Positions 38,101 to 47,581 of a stretch of DNA of 64,000 bases are shown here, piece by piece (the first letter of the stretch is position 1; every line of letters starts with the position of its first letter). The stretch spans positions 24,417 to 88,416 of the forward strand of contig NW_019775280.1 of the NCBI RefSeq assembly GCF_001039355.2, in the 5' to 3' direction. A program made the translations under genes and the position numbers. The stretch is from Lingula anatina (lineage: Eukaryota; Brachiopoda; Lingulata; Lingulida; Lingulidae). The notes under the pieces are model-generated. The model was given only the letters and a program-made list of their open reading frames with translations. It was not told where the DNA came from and made no database searches.

Positions 38101-39129
38101 AAATTCGTGTTCATGTAGCAAAGCTGTAATAGACTTTGTGTTCCCTCAACTACATGTAGAATATATGATTTCCCGTGTACCGTGATAGAGAGTTCCCCAT
38201 GACAGAGAGTCCGCTTCTCATTCATTTGTACAGGGAAGCCTCGCCCTTGATTTTGACCCATTAAGTCATACTAACCCTAGCCATTATAACTATATGGAGG
38301 GCGGACTTTCTGTAACACAGACCCTCAGTTTCGTTACACCGGCGCCGATCATCCCAACTTCTGGTTTACAAGAGGTGACCTCAACGTCAATAATTTGCAT
38401 CGAAGCGTACCTTCTCTCGATCTCGAGTTTTGATGTTTTTACAGCAATCATTTATATATTTGCATTCCATAATCTTACAGGTAGACGTGGGTTTTACAAC
38501 AGCGTCAGTTATGACCGACAGAATCTCTGGCACTAATGTCCAACAATACCCAACGGACCCCATCTTCTGTAAGAATGTCGGAGAACAAGGAATGATGACC
38601 CGTAAAGACAATGATTTTAACTCCAAATGGAATGAAGGGTTTGAGAAACTAGTTTCTTCAGGTCGCTTCAAACGGCTATGTGATGAAGCACAAACCAAGC
38701 ACGGTAAGTTGGTAACTTTGTTGATAAAGAGTATCAGAGAATTATTTTAGTCATTCGCCATTGCTAGGCATGTAAATAATAACTTAGTACCTCTTAACAT
38801 GATAATGCGTGTGATGATAACGCAAATCAAGGTTAAAAAATGCAGGCAATGTCGCCTGGATAAGCCACGAGAGGCGCTGATTCCAAGACAAACAAACAGC
38901 GTCAGCGGTTCATTTTTTTACAGTCAAGCTCTACCACAACATAACAACAGGGTGCATGATCTTTGCATAATACAACATAATGTATACGTAGGAAGAAGTA
39001 GTCAAATTAAAGTACCGGGAACGTAGTACCAGTATTGCTTGACAGAAACCTCTTTCCAGTGTCACATAACTATTGTCTCATGTTGTCTCAACAGGTGGAC
39101 GAGGTAAAATCAACTGTGTGGATGCCTAA
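34293..39129 (+). CDS. membrane-anchored family-3 solute-binding (type II periplasmic-binding-like) protein A
   Basis: Complete eight-exon model of 336 residues: 34293-34353, 34758-35007, 35211-35260, 35393-35488, 36385-36543, 37427-37563, 38481-38703, 39095-39129; all phases close at TAA. A short hydrophilic N-terminus (1-20) is followed by one transmembrane helix (about 24-48), a Gln/Ser-rich stalk, and then a two-lobed domain from about 93 to 325. This domain matches bacterial amino-acid-binding proteins (GlnH/HisJ type) in order: GFKVGFFHDVIDAVC, T168-x-x-R171 before FSAFSKPF, the hinge segment DITGKKVGLVSGW, NRTVDVGFTT, and the C-terminal helix with GFEKLVSSGRFKRLC. Known family: Thr and Arg of T-x-x-R bind the ligand alpha-carboxylate. 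The amino-binding Asp expected after VDVGF is Thr. Ionotropic glutamate receptors share the fold but interrupt it with a channel; there is none here. Probably type II with the domain outside the cell. Paralogue B lies at 46755-52544. Confidence 0.88.
34599..34708. mobile_element. fragment of the hAT-type MITE family
   Basis: A C-run core followed by CACATAATCCTGGATCTGCCCCTG matches the 3' half of 20546-20805. It lies in intron 1 of solute-binding gene A. Confidence 0.6.
35091..35127. repeat. (GA)n microsatellite
   Basis: About 18 GA units in intron 2 of solute-binding gene A. Confidence 0.9.
35871..36150. mobile_element. hAT-type MITE family copy
   Basis: It shares GCGAGGCCGACCCTC, CCATTTGGTACAGTTTAGAA and the G-run/C-run ends with 50286-50545. 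The right terminus reads CTAATCCGTCACTG; the left end is degraded. It lies in intron 4 of solute-binding gene A. Confidence 0.65.
37029..37322. mobile_element. 294-bp foldback element in intron 5 of solute-binding gene A
   Basis: Both arms, read inward, run GGGCCATTCAGAATGAGA, then GATCCGAGTGCT, then CGGACCTACATGAAAGGAAG and ACCGCTTAATCCTGTA. They pair over about 120 bases around a loop of roughly 40. No target duplication was identified and there is no coding sequence. Confidence 0.8.
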
Positions 39130-39209
39130 ACCACAGAACAAGGCGTCCTTGACCTTGACATTGATGAATTATTCGTAGAACAAGGCATCCGTAACCTTCA
39201 CCTTTATGG

Positions 39210-39215
39210 AATAAA
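39210..39215 (+). terminator. poly(A) signal AATAAA of solute-binding gene A
   Basis: It lies 81 bp after the stop codon. Confidence 0.5.
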
Positions 39216-39332
39216 CACATAACTAGGCATCCAGAACCTCGACCAAGATGGATAAACCACAATGCGCCTGACGTTCATCTGGGTGGTTGATCAACTCGAG
39301 GCATTCGTAACTTTCGCTTTATATATATGTTT

Positions 39333-39353
39333 GTGTGTGTGTGTGTGTGTGTG
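39333..39353. repeat. (GT)n microsatellite
   Basis: About ten GT units downstream of solute-binding gene A. Confidence 0.85.
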
Positions 39354-41530
39354 AACTTCAGTATTCGTAACATTCACTTTTTTGTTTTATATCTGAACTA
39401 TTTGCTTGTATTTCTATTTTTAGTTATCAAATAGTTTATATGATGTACCTTTGTATGAATTCCACTTATTTTTATCGGGGCACTACCGAAAGAAAACAAA
39501 TATGTAGTGTAATTTATATCTAACACACAGTTAAAGTAAAATCTTTTTTTTATTTTCATGCACCTCGTGTTGAACGAAGGGTAATTTTAGTAACGTGGTC
39601 ATGTTAAACAAAAGCACGTGATTCCGCACCACATGGTGACACTTCACAAACATAACTCTGTTTTGATTATAGTAGCTAACTGATTTTGTACTAACGTACG
39701 CAGTTGCGCATCATCACACTTTGACTGCTAATTTGAACAGAACTCGTTCTTCACGCAGAGACCCCTTTGTTCACGTTCAAACCGCAACATTTGCAGGACC
39801 ATAAGCTACGAGGGGTTGTGGGAATGGCATTGGCAGTGGCGTTTTTTCTTACCCTTAGCCAGTGATAGCCTTGTCCTTTCTCTCAACCGGAGAGACCGCG
39901 CGGACGACTTTTACCTTCCCTCCAGCCAACGTCTAGAAGAAAACTTCAGACGGTACAAACAACCTGCTAGAATTTTTTTCTGTATTATTATTGTTATTAT
40001 TAATGTTTGTTTCGCCGATGTAAAGAATAAACTGATGTTTAACGCCTCAGAAAATTAAAAAACTCTTTAATGTTTTAAATAACTCAATAAATAGCTTGCG
40101 GCTACTTTCATGGTGTCGCCGTTTATTATTATTTTTTTAATTGAAAAACGTTCGTTACATTGCACTGTGCGGCATAGGTCATAAGTTTTAGATATTTGAT
40201 GGTTTATTGCAATATTTGGACCATTAATATAATCTTCAATTCAGTATCATCCATCATTAGGAAGACAATATTGAAACAGGACACAGTTAAATGATTTGCA
40301 CAAAACATGGTAAAATAGATACTCACAGAAAGTAAATTGCAAACCCTTCGTTACCAGTCATACTGAAAAAATATACTTTATGGTGAGGACAAAATGTGTA
40401 AGTTAAGTAAACCTGCATCTCGTTTTACTCCTTTGGTAAAGTCTAATTTTTGTTATTATCAACAACGTGTGGATAGTACCTAAAGGGTTGTTAATTTTAT
40501 AACCTAAATAGGCTAAAACCTTCGTTACTGAATACGAAAATTCCCCATACTCACAAGGCATGAATTGATAATTTTCAGTGATGTACACAAAACGCCAGAT
40601 TTATCACTTCCTGTCACCAGAGATTTAGAAAAAGTCGAATTTGCGAATATATCTTCAACGTCGTTTTTCACTTTTTTTTTTTCAAATAGACCTATATATC
40701 ATGAATGAGTGAAAGTGCCCGGAGCGCGTCCACAATCGACCTACAAAATAGCAAAGGCCACTGAAAACAAAAACAGTCCAGATAGATTAAGAGCCCTTTA
40801 CGTTCAAGTAAAAGTGAATCCGAATGTAAAAAAAATGAAATTATAAAAACATGCAAAGTCGCCTTTCGAGAAAACTTAGATTTTGTAAACGAAGCCTCGC
40901 GGTACATCTTGCATATATGACTGTGAAATCAAGTTTGTAGTCTGACGCTGCGCCGGATAAAAGAATATGATTGAATATGAAATAATGAGTCAAATACGCC
41001 AAGTGCTTATTTGAATTCCAAGTTATCCGTTCCGGTCCAGTAAGTTTGCAGAAACTCCGCTGAAAAACCTCATATTTGTTTTAGTATAATACGTGGCAAT
41101 GAAAGTACACTACACAGGTCAAATCTTATAATATTACACGCGAAAAAAAAAAAAAAAGCAATTTTCTCCTCACAAACCATTGCTCAACCTTTAATTTGAT
41201 ATGTTGTCCCAGTGCTGTTTAGAAAAAAAACTTACGACGGCCTTGTCTCACTGATTTTTGAAAATTATATGCCGACATTACATACTTTTACTTGAGGGAA
41301 TTGGCTGATTTACAGGACTGAATAGGGAACGATAAAAGTTTTGCAGGATATTCAGACAAAATACTTTGGGATTTTTTCAAGCGTGTATTGTTTTCCTCCA
41401 GTAGTAATTTTTGTTTGAATTATAAGCCGATTTTTATTTTTACTTCGACCTCCACTCATCTTGCGTGACAACGCATCGTTAAACAATGAAGGTCAACGTC
41501 GCAAGAATCGTTACGTCTTCGGAAAAGGAA
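39354..41530. other. intergenic, no gene seen
   Basis: AT-rich with several homopolymer runs. Open frames of up to 80 codons (for example 39816-40058) lack splice or domain support. Confidence 0.45.
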
Positions 41531-41532
41531 TG

Positions 41533-41540
41533 TGACGTCA
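41533..41540 (+). promoter_or_regulatory. perfect cAMP-response element
   Basis: The palindrome TGACGTCA lies 72 bp before the start codon of the next gene, with a half site (TGACG) 17 bp further on. This spacing suits a CREB/ATF-regulated core promoter; occupancy is unproven. Confidence 0.45.
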
Positions 41541-41611
41541 TAAGGAATGTGACGACAACAATTCCGTAGTTACAAAGTCAACATGGAAATGCGCAGATAT
41601 ATATTTCCATT

Positions 41612-44600
41612 ATGTCGATATTACGATTATCTACATTACTAATTCTCAGTTTTACTTGTGTTTGTATGTTGAATTGTCTCCAGAAATATGAGAGGTACGT
41701 ACATTTTACTGTATACACTGTCTTCTTAAGTTCAACGAACGAAAACAAACTATGTAAAAACCTTTCGCGCTCGTATGCTGCCTTCACCTGCGCATCAAAA
41801 TATCTGATAAGGTTTTCAATAGAGTAACTTTGATTTGATTTGATTTAATCAGTGTAAAATATGTTGTTTCATATTCTTGCACTCAAGATGATACCTATTT
41901 GACTCCTTTGTATAAATGAATGTAAACTTATTTACAGCAACACCGAAGGTCAAACCCTGGAGATTAACCTTAACATCTCGGGTGGAGTTACTGGAGACAA
42001 CTGTCCAAACGAATACCTAAATCATAAGAGACGTCTGACAGAACCGAGGGAAGGCCACCCATGGTTTACGAGAACAACAACGAGAAGGAGGACCGGTGTC
42101 AGTAGACCTCTCTTCAGAACAGACTTGGATGAAGAAATCACTGAAAATAAATCGCCTCCATCAAACCGTATTGGTGAAACAACCAGGGCCGGGAATAAAA
42201 CTTATACTAGTAAGTGTACTTTTTTATTGAATTCATCTTCGGACATGTTTTAAATGTTTCCACCGGCGTAAGCGCAGGCGGGTTTGTGCTCGATTAGTAC
42301 AATATTCAAAACTTATAAAATTAATAGATTGTTTTCAAAAGTGCCATAAACCGATACCACGCCTAAACACGTAGGACCATAATGACGAGATGCAATGAAC
42401 TTTCGATCGGACCGTGCGGCATATCGAAATTGCCTGAGAAAATTTAAACGATTTAGGAAACAGCAGCTGGATGCAATTGAAATTCGTCTCAACGTAATGA
42501 TTTGCGTTGATAAATTTTACCTAATCAGTGATAACTCTATCGATTCATGAAAATGTCAAATATTCTATTTCAGACCGTGGGTGGAATATCTCACACTTCA
42601 AGTCTGTAGCTCTCTCGGTCTATCATGATGCGATTCAAATCATCACTGACGTCAAATGCAAGATCCACGATCACTTTGCTATTTTCGGAGACAATTTTCG
42701 TGGACTGCTTATTGACTGCTACGACAAAGTTCAGACGAAAAAAGCAGTAATAGGTAAGTTGGGCGTCTTGAACTACTTCGTAGGGCGTCACATCGGCTAA
42801 TTATCTAAGAAATTTCAATTGGAATTTAACAGAAAAGTGTTCAAATTTTGAATAATGTCCATCGTGGATGCAATTGAAATTCGTCTCAATGTAATGATTT
42901 GCGTTGATAAATTTTACCTAATCACTCTATCGATCCATGAAAATGTCAAATATTCTATTTCAGACCGTGGGTGGAATGTCTCACACTTCAAGTCTGTAGC
43001 TCTCTCGGTCTATCATGATGCGATTCAAATCATCACTGACGTCAAATGCAAGATCCACGATCACTTTGCTATTTTCGGAGACAATTTTCATGGACTGCTT
43101 ATTGACTGCTACGACAAAGTTCAGATGAAAAAAGCAGTAATAGGTAAGTTGGGCGTCTTGAACTACTTCGTAGGGCGTCACATCGACTAATCATCTAAGA
43201 AATTTCAATTGGAATTTAACAGAAAAGTGTTCAAATTTTGAATAATGTCCATCAGGTTTTGATTCAATGTCACTTCGTATGCTCATTTGATTTAACAGAT
43301 GGCGACAAGCCGTTTTTGATCCAAAATTTTGTTGAATTTTGAATTTTGTTCCAAAATTTTGTTGAATTTTATTCGTTTCTTTGTTTATTTATTTAATCTT
43401 TGTTCGTTTCAGCTCATAAATTTTTAGAGGCGATTGAAGGCAGCAAGAAGTCTGCAGAAAGAGCATTCAGGTCATTCAAGGACGGTCTTGTGGAACACAT
43501 TGACAATGGCATCGCTCGAGTGCGCCTCTACTTCGTTCCTGAGTCTCCCGTGGAACGAAAGTGCAAAGGATATTCCAACTGGTACGCAAAGAGCGCGTGC
43601 ACGCTTTTGTTCCAAGCTGCTGAATACCCTCCACAACTTGTCTCCACTCTGGCTGAAGGATACGACAGTTTGTTCGAAGTTACCATAAGGCTCTTCGTGC
43701 GTGAGACGCACAAAGATAAGGTCTGCAAAGGCTACGACACCGTGCCGTTCCTTCGGAAAGTCTGTGAGACAGGATTTGATGTGGCGTCAAAGGCGAACGA
43801 AATCCTAGAGAACGCCCAAGAATTCCTCAGTAAATGTATTGCACAGCCAGCCTTGGACTTTACCCAGAAGGTCATCGCATCTATAACAGACTGTGTATGG
43901 AAAGTTAAAGAGGGGTTTGCAAGAGCCTGCCACAATGGGATGAACCTGGGAAATAAAATTACAACTTACCTGTATCAGGGCTTGGACGTCGAAGCGGCTA
44001 AAGGTAGGTACAACATACAAAATTGAAATCACCTACACAATTTAGGTTAAGAATATCCCCCTTTGAACTTGGACGAATAAAACAATTCATTTGTCAAAGC
44101 TTTGAAACACACTAACCAAAATATTTTCAATTTATCAATTTTCCATAACTAATATATCTTCAATTCTAAAACCGTTTTATAAAAATATCGTTATTAGGCG
44201 CATACAGAAATTGAAACATTGTCTTTCTTTATTTTCAGCACTTCTCTATTCTGTGTTGAAGAAGGCTGCGTACAAAGTCCATGACGTCTACGTACGTCTT
44301 CCCCGCTTCAATGGTGATCCCATACATGATGGGCTGGTGGTTGTAGCCTGGGTGGTGTGTGCCATAGCCCAGGGTTTGGTGGTCTACTGGGCCAGGAGGA
44401 AGATCAGTCTAGGTAAAACATCCAGTGGTTACTGAAGTAGCCAATGATGTATTCACACGCGATTGATAACTATTCCGTGCTATTTTTATTGGTTTTTAAA
44501 AGCTTTGATATTGGTTATTAATGGCGTATACACTGTTTAATAATCATAAAACTATTTAGCCACAAATTAAAGGACCATCGTAATCGAAGCATATGCGGTC

Positions 44601-45830
44601 TATAACTGGCATATTTATTTGTACGTTTTACAGCATTTATTAGAATATATTGTCTTTCTATTAGATAACAACGTAAGAAAGGCCCGTCAAATGCGAGTTC
44701 GTTTCTCCCATCCAATCCCACCAGAGGAATACAATGACAAGATTGCGAGACTTATTAGAGAGCAGGAGGAGGAGGAAGATGCAGAATGCGGAGAAGCAGC
44801 ATTACCCGATGAAACCGAAAGCCTTCAAAATGTAAATGTCACCTCTGGTATTACTGACAACGATGACAAGGACGGGGCCAACCCAGTCGATGACCTAGGC
44901 AACGATTCCGGCGTGTGGGCAGACCTGTCTTTAGGACGGATCGAGGAGGAGGAGGAGGAGGCGGCACCAACGGTATCAGCACCCTCTGTGATCAAAGAAG
45001 AGCCAAGGGCCGTAAAAGAGAAGCAGTCCCGCCTGCCTTCTAAACTTGAGGATAACGCACCGTTGCTGGACCTGAAAGATGGGACCGCCGTGGAGAAGAA
45101 AAAGGTGCAGATTGAGGACACACAAGATGAAGAACAAAACGCGTCAGGAACAACTTATAGAGAGGCGCTAGAAAGCTCCACTGATGCAGCAAAGGACAGC
45201 GAAAGAGAGATGCAAAAGTCAGCTTCCTCTGCAATTATCCAGGAGCCACAGGGCCGACCCGAACCAGATGCTGCATCTCAGATGGATAAGAACAACAATG
45301 AAACAGAAAGTGACGGCAGTGAACGCCTCATTGAGGTAAGTTAACGTTTTGTTTGCGTGGTTGTTTCTGTGAGTATGAGGGTCAAAAATGTTATTTTTAG
45401 CTTGTCGTTTTTTATCCATGTTTAAAATTGCTTAGTATGGAAGTAGATTATAGGTTTTTAACCATTAGCAATTTAATAGGCGCATTGTATTTTTTTAATC
45501 CACTCCAAATAGGCTTCACTAGCGAGTGACAAAAAGCATAAGGCCACACTCGCTCTCGAGTTACACAGTAATAGATACGTTCTTTAAAAAAAAAAGAGAA
45601 ATCTAAGTTGATTGACAATATTTCAGGAAAGCAAAGAGCCTCCGATGAGCTGTTTCCCGGATGTCAACACGGATGAGATCTCCGAGGCACTGAAGCAAAC
45701 AGATTCACGTGACCCCCCGACTCCTCAGCCAACCGAGGCCAACCACGGGGGCGGCGGGTGGTGGTCCAGAATCGGCCATGCCGCTTGGGTTGTTTTCAGA
45801 TACATTTTGGAGCATCAAGAGCTTTTCTGA
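41612..45830 (+). CDS. unrecognised single-pass membrane protein with acidic tail and duplicated exon
   Basis: I do not recognise the family. The eight-exon model closes in phase to 784 residues: 41612-41694, 41938-42209, 42574-42753, 42964-43143, 43413-44003, 44239-44412, 44665-45335, 45627-45830. It has a signal peptide (MSILRLSTLLILSFTCVCML), an Arg/Thr-rich segment with a possible furin-like RRTG/RR region (27-118), two nearly identical 60-residue units (119-178, 179-238), a mostly helical Cys-containing ectodomain (239-465), one transmembrane helix (about 467-487, GLVVVAWVVCAIAQG), then a cytoplasmic tail of about 295 residues rich in Glu/Asp with an EEEEEE run and a Trp-rich hydrophobic C-terminus (GGGWWSRIGHAAWVVFRYIL). 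The upstream ATG at 41583 runs into a stop; ATG 41612 opens the signal peptide. It lies between two convergent solute-binding genes. Both repeat exons are phase 1-1, so either one or both can be used. Confidence 0.75.
42470..43253 (+). repeat. tandem duplication of exon 3 with its intron flanks
   Basis: 42470-42863 and 42867-43253 are near-identical head-to-tail units, each holding a 180-base exon. Within the exons I count three base differences, all changing an amino acid (Ile/Val, Arg/His, Thr/Met). A 7-base gap (AGTGATA) and a few substitutions separate the introns. No N separates them. Confidence 0.9.
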
Positions 45831-45916
45831 TTTTGTTTTGACTGCCGTTTTGAAATGGTCATTTCGTTTTGTCACTTTCAACTTACCGTCATACCTTAAT
45901 GGCTTAGATTTAGCAG

Positions 45917-45922
45917 AATAAA
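45917..45922 (+). terminator. poly(A) signal AATAAA
   Basis: It lies 87 bp after the stop of the novel membrane protein gene. Confidence 0.5.
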
Positions 45923-46754
45923 TCATATTCAAGAAGGAATCATGTACAGAAATTTACCATGAACATTTACTTTAAAGCTCTGAGAAAGTATGACAAGTTT
46001 AACTACCTGATTTTTACAGTAAAACCCTGGAGAAATGTTTTTGCTTCATGCTTGAGAACCATTGTATTCTGAAGTCCGAAATTAATTTTAGAGCGCCGTT
46101 AGAATAATTTCGTGGCTCGAATTTGTGACGGCCGTACCTGTGTTTTTTAATTACAGTGAATAATGAGCTATTTAATCACATTTATATCACAATATTTATT
46201 TATTTTGAAATCACACATATCACACATGATATCTTCAAAGACAACCTTGAATTAGAAAATAAAAGTTTTTAATTTACATGCGTTCATTAATTAGCAATAT
46301 TTAAGCTGAAGGCCAGCAAATACTTGAATCCGGGACATATTTTAATTTTAAGATAAATAATCTATTTTTGGTAATGAGTGCATGGGTATGTCGACGGGAA
46401 CTTTGAATAAATGATGTGGCCACATTCACATATAAAATGTCTAAAAAGTTGTTAATCTTTAAATTAATTTTTTTAGTAACTATGTACACGTATACGTCCT
46501 GTTTATTATTCCGAATAGTCTGAAATGATCTAATGTCCATCTCCTTGTTAAAAAAATACAGTTAATTTTATCGTAGAAGCATGTTAACAATACTTGAAGT
46601 TATGACACAAATATCTAACTTAACTTTCTTTTTCTAATGTGTAAGTATAAATTATCAAAACCATCTCATCTTATATGATGCGTTATGCTTGTCCTCGCAT
46701 TGGTAAAAAATCTTAATCTAGGATATGACTGTATCTGAGGCTTTGGCGCGGCGT
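45923..46754. other. convergent 3' intergenic spacer
   Basis: AT-rich sequence between the 3' ends of the + strand membrane gene and the - strand solute-binding gene B. No exon is seen. Confidence 0.5.
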
Positions 46755-47538
46755 TCACGCTTCAGTGCAATCCGACAGTTCACCAAGGTTCTCTGAAAGA
46801 AGGAAGCAAACATGAAACAAACATGTCGTAAGGTAAAATAACGAATATCTTACACAGAAAAATACATGCCTACAAACCATACTCAGTTAACCAAATGGTT
46901 GCCTGTTGTTTATGTATCTTAGTTTACATTACTCTGTTTCAAGCGTTCATTCGCAATGGCAAGTCCTGGATAGGTTCAGGTCGAGGTACCCTCTTCTCCC
47001 GGGGATCCCCNACCCCCCACCCCGACCCCCCCAAACAAATATCTGCTAGTAGATAATTATGCATTTTTCACGCCCCTTTCTACATTTTAGTTAAAAAAAC
47101 CAACCCCTCTTACAAAGCAAATTTTACATACTGTGTTTTTCCCGTACATCGTCGCACAGTTTCTTAAACCTTCCGCTGGCAACTAGCTTCTCAAAGCCGA
47201 CATTCCAGGCCTTGTTGAAGCCCGAGTCTTTCCTAGTCATCATCCCGGCCCCAGTCGTTGCGCAGCCAAAACCGTCGGATAGTCTCGTCAAGGTTCCGTT
47301 TGAAAGCAAACCAGAGCCACTAGCTACGAACCCGGCATCAACCTATACAGATCACACGGAAGGACGTCAGTAAAATCGGGGGATTTATCGCATTAAGTGG
47401 CAATATACCATGAAGTATCTTAACAGACGTTTTTTAATATTTTATGAAAAACTGGAAAATTTTGAAATGATATCCAAAACTGACAAAAATGTCCATTAAT
47501 GTTTGCTAATCACGTGCCCAACTCCTGTCCTGCTTCAA

Positions 47539-47581
<43 letters not shown>

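Noticed and set aside
34293-39129. Ionotropic glutamate receptor
   Set aside because: The two lobes are contiguous with no channel helices or pore between them, and there is no amino-terminal domain.
39816-40058. 80-codon open frame with hydrophobic segment
   Set aside because: No start context, splice partner or recognisable family.
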